Of a stretch of 64,000 nt of DNA, positions 55,088 to 64,000 are shown piece after piece. Where the stretch lies: contig NZ_QNRO01000017.1 of assembly GCF_003315345.1 (NCBI RefSeq), positions 28,966 to 92,965 on the forward strand, given 5' to 3'. The stretch comes from Marinobacter pelagius. Lineage in GTDB: Bacteria; Pseudomonadota; Gammaproteobacteria; Pseudomonadales; Oleiphilaceae. The position numbers and the translations under genes are program-made. Numbering within the stretch: the first letter of the stretch is position 1; each line of letters opens with the position of its first letter. Below the pieces are notes generated by a model. That model made no database searches, was not told the origin of the DNA, and saw nothing but the letters and a program-made list of their open reading frames with translations.

Positions 55088-56437
55088 ATGCAGATCATTG
55101 AGACCATTCTGGCCCTGGCGCTGACCCTGGGCATCCTTGTCACCCTGCACGAATACGGCCACTTCTGGGTTGCCCGGCGCTGTGGGGTGAAGGTTCTGCG
55201 CTTCTCCGTGGGCTTCGGCAAGCCCCTGTTCTCCTGGTATGACCGCCACGGCACCGAGTTCGCCGTCGCCGCCATTCCCCTGGGCGGTTACGTCAAGATG
55301 CTCGACGAACGCGAAGGCCCGGTTCCCGAAGAATTGAAGGACCAGGAATTCATGTCCAAGTCCCCGGCGAAGCGGATCGCCATTGCCTCGGCCGGGCCCA
55401 TTGCCAATTTCCTTTTTGCCATTTTCGCCTACTGGGTGATAAGTGTGGTGGGGGTAACCGCTGTCGCGCCCATCGTCGGGGACGTAGCCCAGGGCAGCGT
55501 CGCGGATCGGGCGGGCCTGCAGGAAGGCATGGAGATCCATGCGGTGGACGGCCACCAGGTAACCTCCTGGCGCGACATCAGCATGCGCCTGCTGGAACGG
55601 ACGGGGGAGCAGGGCGAGGTAACGCTCGAGGTTTCCGATGACGGCGCCCGGGGAACCGTCAGTGGTGAGCTGGATGGATGGTCTCTCAGCGACGATGCCC
55701 CGGATCCCATCGGTGAATTCGGTATTACCCCCTGGCGCCCGGAGATCCCCGCCGTGCTGGGCCAGATTGCCGAAGGCGGCCGCGGTGATATCGCAGGCCT
55801 TCAGACCGGAGACAAGGTGCTGAGCGTCGATGGCGAGCCGGTATCAGGCTGGCAGGCTCTCGTGGAGCTCGTGCGCAATGCGCCGGAGCGAACCCTGGAA
55901 ATCACCGTGCTGCGCGACGGTACCGAGAGAACCTTCGAAGTTACCCCGGGCGAGCGCACCCTCGAGACCGGGGAAGTGATCGGCTTTGTCGGCGTGGGTG
56001 TGCAGCAGGTATCCTGGCCGGACGAGGTACTTCGCGAGATCAGTTATGGCCCCCTGGCGGCGATACCCCAGGCCATCGGCGAAACCTGGTCCGATACACG
56101 GCTGACCCTGGTCGCCATCAAGAAGATGGTAACCGGATTACTGTCGCCCACCAATCTTAGTGGCCCCATCACCATTGCCCGGGTTGCCGAGGCGAGTGTG
56201 AGCTCCGGGTTCGAAGATTTTGTCCGATTCCTGGCCTATCTGAGTGTCAGTCTTGGCGTACTGAACCTCTTGCCGATCCCGGTTCTGGATGGTGGCCATA
56301 TCGTGTATTACACCATCGAGGCGATCCGCCGGAAGCCCGTTTCGGAGCATGTTCAGGCCATCGGATTACGGATTGGTATGGCATTGATCCTGACTTTAAT
56401 GGTGTTTGCTCTTTACAACGACCTGATGCGGTTGTGA
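55088..56437 (+). CDS. rseP: RIP zinc metalloprotease RseP
   Basis: A 449-residue site-2 membrane protease that cleaves anti-sigma factor RseA and signal-peptide remnants. The zinc motif HEYGH is at residues 21-25 in the first membrane helix; two PDZ domains lie at about 115-180 and 215-290 (GDVAQGSVADRAGLQEGMEI; GDIAGLQTGDKVLSVDGEPV), and the C-terminal motif NLLPIPVLDGGHIVYY supplies the third zinc ligand. Upstream of bamA as usual. Confidence 0.97.
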   Translation: MQIIETILALALTLGILVTLHEYGHFWVARRCGVKVLRFSVGFGKPLFSWYDRHGTEFAVAAIPLGGYVKMLDEREGPVPEELKDQEFMSKSPAKRIAIASAGPIANFLFAIFAYWVISVVGVTAVAPIVGDVAQGSVADRAGLQEGMEIHAVDGHQVTSWRDISMRLLERTGEQGEVTLEVSDDGARGTVSGELDGWSLSDDAPDPIGEFGITPWRPEIPAVLGQIAEGGRGDIAGLQTGDKVLSVDGEPVSGWQALVELVRNAPERTLEITVLRDGTERTFEVTPGERTLETGEVIGFVGVGVQQVSWPDEVLREISYGPLAAIPQAIGETWSDTRLTLVAIKKMVTGLLSPTNLSGPITIARVAEASVSSGFEDFVRFLAYLSVSLGVLNLLPIPVLDGGHIVYYTIEAIRRKPVSEHVQAIGLRIGMALILTLMVFALYNDLMRL

Positions 56438-56481
56438 GAATTGCGGGCTCCTTACGCGCATTAACCAGGCGAAATATTTGA

Positions 56482-58800
56482 ATGAGACGTTCTCTTCTAG
56501 GTGTAGCCGTTGGCCTCGCTGTGGCCTCTATGGGCATGAAACCAGCGCTGGCGGATGAATTTACGGTAGCGGATATTGAAGTCGAAGGCCTCCAGCGGGT
56601 CTCCGCGGGTAGCGTTTTTGCCGCCTTTCCGGTGAATATTGGCGAGCAGGTGGATGAGGCGGAGCTCGCCGGTGCCATCAAGTCCCTGTTCGGTACCGGC
56701 CTGTTCACCGACATCGAGGCCAGCCGTGATGCCGGAGTCCTCATTGTCACCGTGCGTGAGCGCCCCTCCATCAGCTCCATCGAGATCGAGGGCAACAAGA
56801 ACATCGAAACCGAAATGCTGATGGATGCCCTGGCCGGCGCCGGCCTGCAGGAAGGCCAGGTATTTCGCCGCGCCACCCTCGAACGCCTGGAACTCGAGAT
56901 TCTGCGCTCCTACATCGCCCAGGGCCGCTATAACGCCCGGGTAAAAGCGACGGCCGAAGAACTGCCCCGGAATCGGGTCGCCATCAGCCTCGACATCAAC
57001 GAAGGTACCGTTGCGGCCATCCATCACATCAACATCGTCGGTAACAACGATTTCAGCGAAGAAGAACTGCTGGGTCTGTTCGAGCTGGAAACCACCAGCT
57101 GGTGGAACTCCATCACCAATTCCGACAAATACGCCCGTGAACGCCTCAGCGGGGATCTGGAAAGCCTGCGCTCCTTCTATCTGGACCGTGGCTATCTCGA
57201 CTTCACCGTCGAATCCAGCCAGGTGTCCATCTCCCCGGACAAGCAGAAAGTCTTTATCGCCATCGCCATCAATGAAGGCCCCCAGTACACCATCTCCGAG
57301 ATCAACCTGAGGGGCGATCTGATCGTCGGCGAAGAGGAACTGCGCAAGCTGATCCCGATAAAGGAAGGCGATGTATTCTCCCGCGCCCGCATGACAGCGA
57401 TTTCCGAGGCACTGTCGTTCCGGCTGGGCAAGGAAGGCTATGCCTTCGCTAACGTGAATGCCGTCCCTGAGCCGTCGGATGATAATACCGCCGCCGTGAC
57501 CTTCTACGTCGAGCCGGGCAAGCGCGCCTATGTGCGCCGCATTAACTTTGACGGCAACGTCTCTACCCGGGACGACGTTCTGCGCCAGGAAATGACCCAG
57601 ATGGAGGGCGCTGTGGCGTCCTCGGACCGGATCGAGTTCTCCAAGACCAAGCTTGAGCGCCTTGGCTTCTTCAGCACGGTGAATGTCGAGACGGTTCCGG
57701 TACCGGGTACCGATGACCTGGTGGACGTGAACTACTCCGTGGAAGAGCAGCCTACCGGTAGCCTGTCCGCGTCCATCGGCTTCTCCCAGGATTCCGGGGT
57801 GATCCTTGGTGCCAATGTGTCCGAGAACAATTTCTTCGGTACCGGCAAGCGGGTGTCCTTCGGGGTGAATGTCAGTGATTCGGTCAAGAGTGCCAACATC
57901 TCCTACCTGGATCCGTACTACACCGTGGACGGTGTAAGCCGTGGCTTCAGCCTGTTTGCCCGGGAGACCGACTACGAGGAGGAGGACATTTCCTCTTATC
58001 TGCTGGACGAGTACGGCGGCCGGGTGACCTTCGGCTATCCGACTGACCAGATTACCCGCCTGAACTTCGGTCTGGGCTACACCCGTTCCAACATCAAGGA
58101 AGGGATCTTTACTTCCCAGCAAGTCCGGGATTTCATCGCTGAAGAAGGTGATTCCTTCGACAACTATTTCCTGTTCGGCAGCTGGCGCCGGAGCACCCTG
58201 AACCGGGGTGTTCTGCCCACCGATGGTTACAGCCACTCGCTCTCCATCGATGTGGCGGTGCCGGGCAGTGACCTGACCTTCTACAAGGCCACCCACAAGA
58301 CCGACTTCTACTTCCCGATCGACGACGACAACCGCTGGGTATTCCGCGCCCGTTCCGAGATCGGGTATGGTGACGGATACGGTGACCGCACCCAGATGCC
58401 GTTCTACGAGCATTTCTACTCCGGCGGCTACGGCTCGGTCCGGGGCTACGAGGCCAATTCCCTCGGCCTGCGGGCAACCAACAGCGAGTTCGACCTGTCC
58501 GAACCGGATCCGTTCGGTGGCAACCTGCTCACCGAGGGTGGGTTGGAGCTGATCACGCCGACCCCGTTCGCGGGCGACAGCCGTTCCATGCGCACCTCGG
58601 TGTTCCTGGATGCCGGTCAGGTGTTCGATACCGAGCGTGGCTTTGATCCGGAACTGAGTGAAGTGCGCCTGGCAGCCGGTGTCGGCTTCCAGTGGATCAC
58701 GGCGGTCGGCCCGCTGGCCTTCAGTCTTGCCCAGCCGCTGAATGACAAGGAGGGGGACGACACCCAGGTGTTCCAGTTCTCCCTCGGCCAGACCTTCTGA
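56482..58800 (+). CDS. bamA: Outer-membrane assembly factor BamA
   Basis: A 772-residue Omp85 protein that inserts beta-barrel proteins into the outer membrane. The signal peptide (about 1-24, ending PALA) is followed by five POTRA domains (about 25-425; VADIEVEGLQRVSAGSVFAA, SIEIEGNKNIETEMLMDAL, HHINIVGNNDFSEEELLGLF) and the C-terminal barrel (about 430-772) with the VRGYE motif in SGGYGSVRGYEANSLGLRAT and a terminal Phe (FSLGQTF). All parts have normal spacing. The periplasmic chaperone Skp gene follows 46 bases later. Confidence 0.98.
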   Translation: MRRSLLGVAVGLAVASMGMKPALADEFTVADIEVEGLQRVSAGSVFAAFPVNIGEQVDEAELAGAIKSLFGTGLFTDIEASRDAGVLIVTVRERPSISSIEIEGNKNIETEMLMDALAGAGLQEGQVFRRATLERLELEILRSYIAQGRYNARVKATAEELPRNRVAISLDINEGTVAAIHHINIVGNNDFSEEELLGLFELETTSWWNSITNSDKYARERLSGDLESLRSFYLDRGYLDFTVESSQVSISPDKQKVFIAIAINEGPQYTISEINLRGDLIVGEEELRKLIPIKEGDVFSRARMTAISEALSFRLGKEGYAFANVNAVPEPSDDNTAAVTFYVEPGKRAYVRRINFDGNVSTRDDVLRQEMTQMEGAVASSDRIEFSKTKLERLGFFSTVNVETVPVPGTDDLVDVNYSVEEQPTGSLSASIGFSQDSGVILGANVSENNFFGTGKRVSFGVNVSDSVKSANISYLDPYYTVDGVSRGFSLFARETDYEEEDISSYLLDEYGGRVTFGYPTDQITRLNFGLGYTRSNIKEGIFTSQQVRDFIAEEGDSFDNYFLFGSWRRSTLNRGVLPTDGYSHSLSIDVAVPGSDLTFYKATHKTDFYFPIDDDNRWVFRARSEIGYGDGYGDRTQMPFYEHFYSGGYGSVRGYEANSLGLRATNSEFDLSEPDPFGGNLLTEGGLELITPTPFAGDSRSMRTSVFLDAGQVFDTERGFDPELSEVRLAAGVGFQWITAVGPLAFSLAQPLNDKEGDDTQVFQFSLGQTF

Positions 58801-58846
58801 TGGCCACTGATAACAACAGTAAAGGATGAAACACAGGAGAAACACC

Positions 58847-59344
58847 ATGTCCCGTATGATTACCCTGCTTGCAGCGGCCCTGATGGCCGTCAGCCTGCCC
58901 GCCTTTGCCGAGACCCGCATTGGCGTGGTCGACCTTCGCCAGGCGCTGTTTTCCTCTGACGAAGCCAAGGCCTTCAGTGAAACGCTGCAGAAGGACTTCG
59001 CCGGCGAGGAAGCCAAGGTGAGGGCAGCCCAGGAGGAAGCGCGCAAGCTTCAGGAGCGCCTGCAAAAAGACGGCGCCATGATGAATGAGACCGAGCGCAA
59101 TGAGCTGACCGGCCAGTTCCAGCAGAAGGTGCAGGAATTCAACATGCTCAAGCAGCGCCTGGATAACACTGTGGCTCAGCGCAAGCAGCAGTTTCTCGAG
59201 AACGCCCGCCCGGAAGTGGACGCAGCGGTCAAGGAACTGCTGGAAGAGAACGATCTGGACCTGATCCTGCCGAGCGAAGCGGTGGTCTACGTGAAGCCGG
59301 AAATGAACCTCACGTCCCAGCTGCTGGAAAAGCTGAACCGTTAA
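58847..59344 (+). CDS. skp: Periplasmic chaperone Skp/OmpH
   Basis: A 165-residue exported chaperone that holds unfolded outer-membrane proteins for BamA. ATG at 58847 follows AGGAGAAACACC; the signal peptide (MSRMITLLAAALMAVSLPAF-AE) is cleaved near residue 22. The body is the long coiled tentacle (EEAKVRAAQEEARKLQERLQ; QQKVQEFNMLKQRLDNTVAQ) with the short beta body (RIGVVDLRQALFSS; VVYVKPEMNLTSQLLEKLNR). Confidence 0.95.
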   Translation: MSRMITLLAAALMAVSLPAFAETRIGVVDLRQALFSSDEAKAFSETLQKDFAGEEAKVRAAQEEARKLQERLQKDGAMMNETERNELTGQFQQKVQEFNMLKQRLDNTVAQRKQQFLENARPEVDAAVKELLEENDLDLILPSEAVVYVKPEMNLTSQLLEKLNR

Positions 59345-59388
59345 CCGATGGGGGCACCTCGGCCCCGGATGATGCTCTGGAGTATGTC

Positions 59389-60414
59389 ATGACAGAAAAG
59401 TCCTACCGGCTTGGTGATATCGCCAAGGCATTGGGGGCAGAGCTGAAGGGAGACCCCGAGGTGCAGATCACCGGGCTGGCGACCCTCTCGGCCGCGGGCC
59501 CCGGTCAGATCAGTTTTCTCGCCAACCCGGCCTATGGCAAATACCTGGCGGACACCCGAGCCTCCGCGGTGATCCTCTCACCGTCGGCCGCCCAGGATTG
59601 TCCGACCAATGTCCTGCTACTGGACAACCCCTATCTGGGCTATGCTCGCCTCAGTCACTGGTTTGATCCCGCGCCGGTACCGGCACCCGGGGTGCATGCC
59701 AGTGCCGTTGTGGATCCTTCCGCCCGGATTGCCGAAAACGCCAGCATCGGCCCCCACGCCGTGATCGAAGCGGAGGCCGAGATTGCCGAGAACGTCGTCA
59801 TTGGCGCCGGCAGCGTTGTCGGTGCCCGCTGCCGGATCGGACGTGACACCGTGATCCGATCCAGGGTGACCCTGGCCCACGACGTGGTGGTCGGGCAGCG
59901 TTGCCATATCCTCAGTGGTGCGGTGATCGGCTCGGACGGTTTCGGCTTTGCCAACGAAAAGGGCGTCTGGCACCGCATAGCCCAGCTGGGAAGCGTGGTA
60001 CTTGGAGACGACGTGGAGGTGGGCGCCAATACCACCATCGATCGCGGAGCACTGGATGACACCGTCATCGGCGATGGCGTGAAACTCGATAATCTCATCC
60101 AGATTGCCCACAACGTCCATATTGGTGAACACAGCGCCATGGCGGCCATGGTCGGCATTGCCGGCAGCACCCGGATCGGCCGTCATTGCGTATTCGGTGG
60201 TGCCTCCGGCGTGGCAGGCCATCTGGAAATCGCCGACCAGGTGCACCTCACCGGCATGACTCTGGTCACCGGCGACATCCGCGAACCGGGGGTCTACTCC
60301 TCCGGCACCAGCGCCGATACCAACCGGCAATGGCGCAAAAACGCCGTGCGCTTCCGCCAGCTCGATGTGCTTGCACGGCGGGTCAAAGAACTGGAAAAGA
60401 AATTAGAGGGCTGA
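59389..60414 (+). CDS. lpxD: UDP-3-O-(3-hydroxyacyl)glucosamine N-acyltransferase
   Basis: A 341-residue enzyme of lipid A synthesis that adds the second hydroxyacyl chain. The N domain ([20 protein letters not shown]) and the left-handed beta helix with hexapeptide repeats (about 100-280) are seen, including the active-site histidine segment [20 protein letters not shown]. The C-terminal helix ([20 protein letters not shown]) is typical. Confidence 0.97.
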   Translation: MTEKSYRLGDIAKALGAELKGDPEVQITGLATLSAAGPGQISFLANPAYGKYLADTRASAVILSPSAAQDCPTNVLLLDNPYLGYARLSHWFDPAPVPAPGVHASAVVDPSARIAENASIGPHAVIEAEAEIAENVVIGAGSVVGARCRIGRDTVIRSRVTLAHDVVVGQRCHILSGAVIGSDGFGFANEKGVWHRIAQLGSVVLGDDVEVGANTTIDRGALDDTVIGDGVKLDNLIQIAHNVHIGEHSAMAAMVGIAGSTRIGRHCVFGGASGVAGHLEIADQVHLTGMTLVTGDIREPGVYSSGTSADTNRQWRKNAVRFRQLDVLARRVKELEKKLEG

Positions 60415-60425
60415 GGCCGACCAAC

Positions 60426-60863
60426 ATGATGAAAATCAACGAAATTCTTGAATACCTGCCACATCGGTACCCGTTCTTGCTGGTGGACCGGGTGACCGAG
60501 GTTGAGAAGGGCGTCTCAATCAAGGGGTACAAGAACATTTCTTTCAATGAGAACTTCTTTCAGGGCCATTTCCCCGACAATCCGATCATGCCCGGCGTGC
60601 TCATTATCGAAGCTATGGCACAATTGTCAGGCATTCTCGGTTTTGTGACCGTGGGCCGGAAACCATCTGACGGCGTGGTACAATACCTCGCCGGGTCCAG
60701 CAAGGCCCGGTTCAAGCGCCCTGTGCTGCCCGGAGATCGCCTCGACATGGAAGCGGAGTTCCTCTCCGGCAAGCGCGGCATCTACAAATTCGAATGCCGA
60801 GCGCTGGTCGACGGGGAAGTCGTCTGCACGGCAGAAATCTTGACCGCTGAGAGAGAAGTTTGA
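60426..60863 (+). CDS. fabZ: 3-hydroxyacyl-[ACP] dehydratase FabZ
   Basis: A 145-residue hot-dog enzyme that dehydrates hydroxyacyl-ACP in fatty-acid synthesis. [20 protein letters not shown] starts at the first of two adjacent ATGs. The catalytic His lies in [20 protein letters not shown] and the Glu in [12 protein letters not shown]. Its TGA shares its last A with the ATG of lpxA, so the two are translationally coupled and compete for the hydroxyacyl-ACP pool. Confidence 0.97.
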   Translation: MMKINEILEYLPHRYPFLLVDRVTEVEKGVSIKGYKNISFNENFFQGHFPDNPIMPGVLIIEAMAQLSGILGFVTVGRKPSDGVVQYLAGSSKARFKRPVLPGDRLDMEAEFLSGKRGIYKFECRALVDGEVVCTAEILTAEREV

Positions 60864-61654
60864 TGGCGACAAATGACTGGTCGGGTGTCCATCCTCAAGC
60901 GATTGTAGACCCATCAGCCAAGCTGGCGGACAACGTGACCGTTGGCCCGTGGAGTTACATCGGCCCAGGCGTGGAAATCGGTGAAGGTACTGAAATCCTT
61001 TCCCACGTGGTGATCAAGGGGCCGACCGTAATCGGCCGCAATAACCGGATTTTCCAGTTCTCCAGTGTCGGGGAAGAGTGCCAGGACAAGAAATACGCTG
61101 GCGAGCCCACCACTCTGGTGATCGGAGACAACAACGTCATCCGCGAGAACTGCACCATTCACCGGGGTACCATCCAGGATCGCGGCGAGACCCGCATCGG
61201 CAACGGCAACCTGTTGATGGCCTACGTGCACGTGGCCCACGACTGCATCGTGGGTGACAACACCATCCTGGCCAACTGTGCGACCCTGGCCGGCCACGTG
61301 TCGGTGGGTGATTTCGCCATTCTGGGTGGCGGCACTATGGTGCACCAGTTCTGCAACATCGGCCCCCACAGTATGGCCGCCGGTGGCAGCATCGTACTCA
61401 AGGATATCCCGGCCTACGTCATGGCCAGCGGCCAGTCCGCCGAGCCTCACGGCCTGAACGCCGAAGGCCTCAAGCGCCGTGGCTTCAGCAAAGACGCACT
61501 GCTCACACTCCGTCGCGCCTACAAGGCCATCTACCGCCAGGGTCTAACCACCGAGCAGGCGCTTGAAGAGCTGCAGAAGAACTACAGCGACGTGCCGGAA
61601 GTACGCCCGCTGATTGAATCCCTGCGCGGAGCACACCGCGGCATCATTCGCTGA
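60863..61654 (+). CDS. lpxA: Acyl-[ACP]-UDP-N-acetylglucosamine O-acyltransferase
   Basis: A 263-residue first enzyme of lipid A synthesis. ATG at 60863 ([20 protein letters not shown]) overlaps the fabZ stop. The beta helix has hexapeptide repeats, and catalytic His lies in NLLMAYVHVAHDCIVGDNTI; SVGEECQDKKYAGEPTTLVI and the C-terminal helical region (LNAEGLKRRGFSKDALLTLR) are canonical. Confidence 0.98.
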   Translation: MATNDWSGVHPQAIVDPSAKLADNVTVGPWSYIGPGVEIGEGTEILSHVVIKGPTVIGRNNRIFQFSSVGEECQDKKYAGEPTTLVIGDNNVIRENCTIHRGTIQDRGETRIGNGNLLMAYVHVAHDCIVGDNTILANCATLAGHVSVGDFAILGGGTMVHQFCNIGPHSMAAGGSIVLKDIPAYVMASGQSAEPHGLNAEGLKRRGFSKDALLTLRRAYKAIYRQGLTTEQALEELQKNYSDVPEVRPLIESLRGAHRGIIR

Positions 61655-61671
61655 CCAACCGGAGCCTTCCG

Positions 61672-62865
61672 GTGACGGAAACCACCACATCGTCCATCGT
61701 CAGCGAGCGCAAGCTCATCATCGCCATGATCGCCGGCGAGGCATCGGGGGACATCCTCGGTGCCGGCCTGATCCGTTCCCTCAGGCGCCGCTATCCGAAA
61801 GCCCGGTTTGTGGGTATCGGTGGCGAGGAAATGATTTCTGAAGGCTTCCACTCGCTCGTGCCCATGGAACGGCTATCCGTAATGGGCTTGGTGGAAGTAC
61901 TGGGCCGGATCCGGGAACTGTTCAGCATCCGCGCCCGGCTGTTTGATTACTTCTTTACCAACCGGCCCGATGTGGTCATCGGCATCGACTCCCCGGATTT
62001 CACCCTGGCCATCGAACGGCGCTGCCGGGAGGCGGGGATTCCGTCCGTGCATTACGTCAGCCCCTCTGTCTGGGCCTGGCGCCAGAAGCGTATCTTCAAG
62101 ATCGCCAAATCAGTCGATCTCATGCTCACCCTGTTTCCGTTCGAGGCTCGCTTCTACGAAGAGCACAATGTGCCCGTGGCGTTTGTGGGCCATCCGTTGG
62201 CCGACAGGATTCCCCTCGAGCCGAATACCGGCAAAGCCCGGGAGCAACTCGGACTGGACCAGAATGCCCCGTTACTGGCGGTATTGCCGGGCAGCCGGGC
62301 AGGGGAGGTGGAGCGCCTCGGCAATCTGTTCCTGGAAGCCGCCCGCTGGCTGCAGGAGCGCCGCCCGGATATCCAGCTGGTGATTCCCTGTGTGAACCGG
62401 GATCGGGAGAAACAGGTTCAGGCCCTGGTGGAATCCCTGGAAGTAAAACTGCCGGTTACCATCGTGCGCGGCCAATCCCGGGAAGTGATGGCCGCCTCCG
62501 ATGTGGTCCTGCTGGCCTCCGGCACCGCGACCCTGGAAGCCATGTTGCTGAAGAAACCCATGGTGGTCGGCTACCGCCTGAGCAACATGAGCTATGCGCT
62601 GCTCTCCCGCCTGGTGAAAGTGCCCCACGTTGCACTGCCGAATTTGCTTGCGAAAGAAGCTCTGGTTCCGGAACTGCTCCAGGACGATGCCACCGCGGAA
62701 TCCCTGGGCGCGGCCGTGCTGGAGCGTATGGAGAACCTCGAAGAGCGGGAGCGGCTGCAGAAAGCCTTTACCGAGTTGCACCTGACCCTGCGCCAGAATG
62801 CCGACGAAAAGGCCGCTGAGGCCGTCTCCGGGCTGCTGGAGGAGAGAGCCGGATGGCAAAGGTAG
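61672..62865 (+). CDS. lpxB: Lipid-A-disaccharide synthase
   Basis: A 397-residue GT19 glycosyltransferase that joins lipid X and UDP-diacylglucosamine. It starts with GTG behind GGAGCCTTCC. Motifs: [80 protein letters not shown] and [20 protein letters not shown]. Its end overlaps rnhB by 13 bases. Confidence 0.98.
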   Translation: MTETTTSSIVSERKLIIAMIAGEASGDILGAGLIRSLRRRYPKARFVGIGGEEMISEGFHSLVPMERLSVMGLVEVLGRIRELFSIRARLFDYFFTNRPDVVIGIDSPDFTLAIERRCREAGIPSVHYVSPSVWAWRQKRIFKIAKSVDLMLTLFPFEARFYEEHNVPVAFVGHPLADRIPLEPNTGKAREQLGLDQNAPLLAVLPGSRAGEVERLGNLFLEAARWLQERRPDIQLVIPCVNRDREKQVQALVESLEVKLPVTIVRGQSREVMAASDVVLLASGTATLEAMLLKKPMVVGYRLSNMSYALLSRLVKVPHVALPNLLAKEALVPELLQDDATAESLGAAVLERMENLEERERLQKAFTELHLTLRQNADEKAAEAVSGLLEERAGWQR

Positions 62866-63533
62866 AGTTACCCCCATTCGAATGCCGATACCAGGGCCGG
62901 TTGCTGGCCGGCGTCGATGAAGTTGGCCGCGGCCCGCTGATCGGTGCGGTGGTCACAGCCGCCGTCATCCTCGATCCGGACAAACCCATCGCCGGCCTCG
63001 CGGATTCGAAAAAACTCACCGAGAAAAAACGCCTCGCCCTGTACGACGAAATCATCGAAAAAGCCGCCGCCTGGAGTCTGGGCCGCTGCGAGGCAGCCGA
63101 GATCGACCGGCTCAACATCTACCAGGCCACCATGCTCGCCATGGAGCGCGCCGTTGCCGGCCTGGCCATCCCGCCGGAGTATGTGCTGGTGGACGGCAAT
63201 CGCTGCCCCAAATGGCACTGGCCGTCAGAGCCCGTGATCAAGGGCGACAGCCGAGTCGCCGAAATCAGCGCCGCCTCCATTCTTGCCAAGGTTACCCGTG
63301 ACCGGGAAATGGAAGAGCTCGAAGAGCGTTACCCGGGCTACGAACTGGGCAAGCACAAAGGCTATCCCACCCCCGTGCATCTCGAAGCGCTACGGCGCCT
63401 GGGAGCGACGCCGGAACACCGTCGTTCCTTCCGACCAGTACAGGAAGTGATCGATACCGTCGGGCTCTACAAAGCCCCAGGTAGAACGCCCGCCGAGGAA
63501 CTCATCTTCCCCACGGATTTGTTCGAAAATTAA
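62853..63533 (+). CDS. rnhB: Ribonuclease HII
   Basis: A 226-residue RNase HII that removes ribonucleotides from DNA. Catalytic acids lie in [20 protein letters not shown] (Asp/Glu in DEVGRG), [11 protein letters not shown] and the [20 protein letters not shown] region; [20 protein letters not shown] is conserved. The C terminus has the usual extra tail. It overlaps lpxB by 13 bases; in many relatives dnaE follows, but here a tRNA gene follows instead. Confidence 0.97.
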   Translation: MAKVELPPFECRYQGRLLAGVDEVGRGPLIGAVVTAAVILDPDKPIAGLADSKKLTEKKRLALYDEIIEKAAAWSLGRCEAAEIDRLNIYQATMLAMERAVAGLAIPPEYVLVDGNRCPKWHWPSEPVIKGDSRVAEISAASILAKVTRDREMEELEERYPGYELGKHKGYPTPVHLEALRRLGATPEHRRSFRPVQEVIDTVGLYKAPGRTPAEELIFPTDLFEN

Positions 63534-63536
63534 CAA

Positions 63537-63565
63537 TTGACAGACCCGCTCCCGGTCCTTAATAT
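63537..63565 (+). promoter_or_regulatory. Sigma-70 promoter of the initiator tRNA
   Basis: TTGACA (63537-63542) and TAATAT (63560-63565) are separated by 17 bases, nearly perfect consensus. The GC-rich ACGCGCC that follows is a discriminator of the stringently controlled type. It overlaps the end of the rnhB gene region and fires toward the tRNA 48 bases further on. Confidence 0.85.
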
Positions 63566-63612
63566 ACGCGCCACGTTGATCGGGGCCAGCCCCGAAAGAC
63601 AACCAGTTTTGA

Positions 63613-63689
<77 letters not shown>

Positions 63690-63698
63690 TTATTGAAA

Positions 63699-63730
63699 CA
63701 AGGCCCGCAGATGCGGGCCTTGTTGCTTTT
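63699..63730 (+). terminator. Intrinsic terminator of tRNA-fMet
   Basis: Stem CAAGGCCCGC/GCGGGCCTTG around AGAT, followed by TTGCTTTT. It begins 10 bases after the tRNA end. Confidence 0.88.
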
Positions 63731-63732
63731 GA

Positions 63733-63822
63733 GCGGGGGCTTTTGAGTCAGCGCTTTTTTTGGCGCTTCGCGCCGATTAGCCGCTGCCGCAGGCGCTCAA
63801 TCGCGCCTGCTCCCCGCTACCA
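63733..63822 (+). other. tRNA-like relic or integration-site copy of the tRNA 3' end
   Basis: The last 11 bases of the tRNA (CCCCGCTACCA) recur at 63812-63822, 133 bases downstream. Ninety bases before its end, AGCGGGG (63733-63739) could pair with CCCCGCT to make a seven-pair acceptor-like stem, followed by A-CCA. Inside are hairpins GGCGC-TTC-GCGCC and AGGCGC-TCAATC-GCGCCT, but no tRNA D, anticodon or TTCRA T loop is recognisable. It may be a decayed second tRNA, an attachment-site remnant or chance. Confidence 0.4.
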
Positions 63823-63828
63823 CACAAG

Positions 63829-63865
63829 AAAGGCAGATCGGTATTCCACCGATCTGCCTTTTTTC
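63829..63865 (+). terminator. Second intrinsic terminator downstream of tRNA-fMet
   Basis: Twelve-base arms AGGCAGATCGGT/ACCGATCTGCCT with a five-base loop and a six-T run. The remaining DNA to 64000 has one more hairpin (TTGATGGGG 63927-63935 with CCCCATCAA 63944-63952) and no coding sequence that I can see. Confidence 0.85.
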
Positions 63866-64000
63866 GTTTGGAGCGCCGCATAATTCACAGCGGCAGAATG
63901 ATAAAGAGGGTATACGGATTTAATGGTTGATGGGGCACCTTCACCCCATCAATCTGATACCACCCTCAGATGGTTGATAGATCGACTCCGTAGTTGAGTT

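Noticed and set aside
56497..59046. 849-residue open frame antisense to bamA
   Set aside because: It mirrors bamA in a GC-rich frame, has no recognisable domains and no ribosome site; bamA is certain. Similar long antisense frames over dapC (44185-45219) and glnD (45975-47069) were dropped for the same reason.

Overview
The window looks like a chromosomal stretch of a marine gammaproteobacterium, most likely Marinobacter or a close relative. This is inferred from gene order (pheT-ihfA-merR; map/rpsB-tsf-pyrH-frr-uppS-cdsA-dxr-rseP-bamA-skp-lpxD-fabZ-lpxA-lpxB-rnhB), GC-rich codon use, a long-form DapD, and osmolyte genes (a BCCT transporter and a glucosylglycerate operon). No taxonomic marker was searched.

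Layout. 1-3 kb: 3' end of pheT, ihfA, a MerR-type regulator, a DUF2892 membrane protein, a Crp/Fnr regulator and tRNA-Pro(GGG). 3-10 kb: a stand-alone FMN glutamate-synthase-like oxidoreductase, a BCCT transporter gene broken by a one-base frameshift, and a three-gene operon (retropepsin/zinc-protease-like lipoprotein, inactive transglutaminase with seven membrane helices, RimK-like ATP-grasp ligase). 10-21 kb: rmuC, a periplasmic TPR-like protein, an AraC regulator, a CaiB/AMACR-family gene, a large A+T-richer lipase lipoprotein, an enoyl-CoA hydratase and class I fumarase. 21-28 kb: selO, divergent from a four-gene operon for making and recycling glucosylglycerate (glycerate kinase, phosphatase, synthase, GH13 phosphorylase), then a CurA-like reductase. 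28.7-36.4 kb: an accessory block with an orphan vgrG, a 1118-aa VasX-like pore-forming effector candidate, a membrane immunity candidate, and a ParD-like/zeta toxin-antitoxin pair. 36-40 kb: DUF1853, a glyoxalase, a shortened ClpB-like protein that appears unable to hydrolyse ATP, its small partner, a membrane-anchored cold-shock protein and slyX. 40.8-48.7 kb (minus strand): dapE, dapD, an Spx/ArsC-like gene, dapC, glnD, map. 48.9-63.5 kb: the conserved translation, isoprenoid, envelope-assembly and lipid A cluster. The end holds an initiator tRNA with a strong promoter and two terminators.

The most striking unexplained structure is a family of 24 imperfect palindromes of about 30 bp (arms begin GGGGTC and end GACCCC). 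They sit only between 20.8 and 44.0 kb, only at gene ends or between genes, in eight clusters. Most carry one unpaired central-arm position (A·A or T·T) that gives each copy an orientation, and they build composite head-to-head dimers and tandem arrays like REP/BIME elements. No transposase that could mobilise them lies in the window.

How genes work together: the glucosylglycerate operon appears to form a closed synthesis/recycling loop for a compatible solute; the vgrG block encodes a delivery spike with its cargo and immunity; the dap genes supply diaminopimelate; and the final cluster couples translation factors with outer-membrane and lipid A biogenesis.
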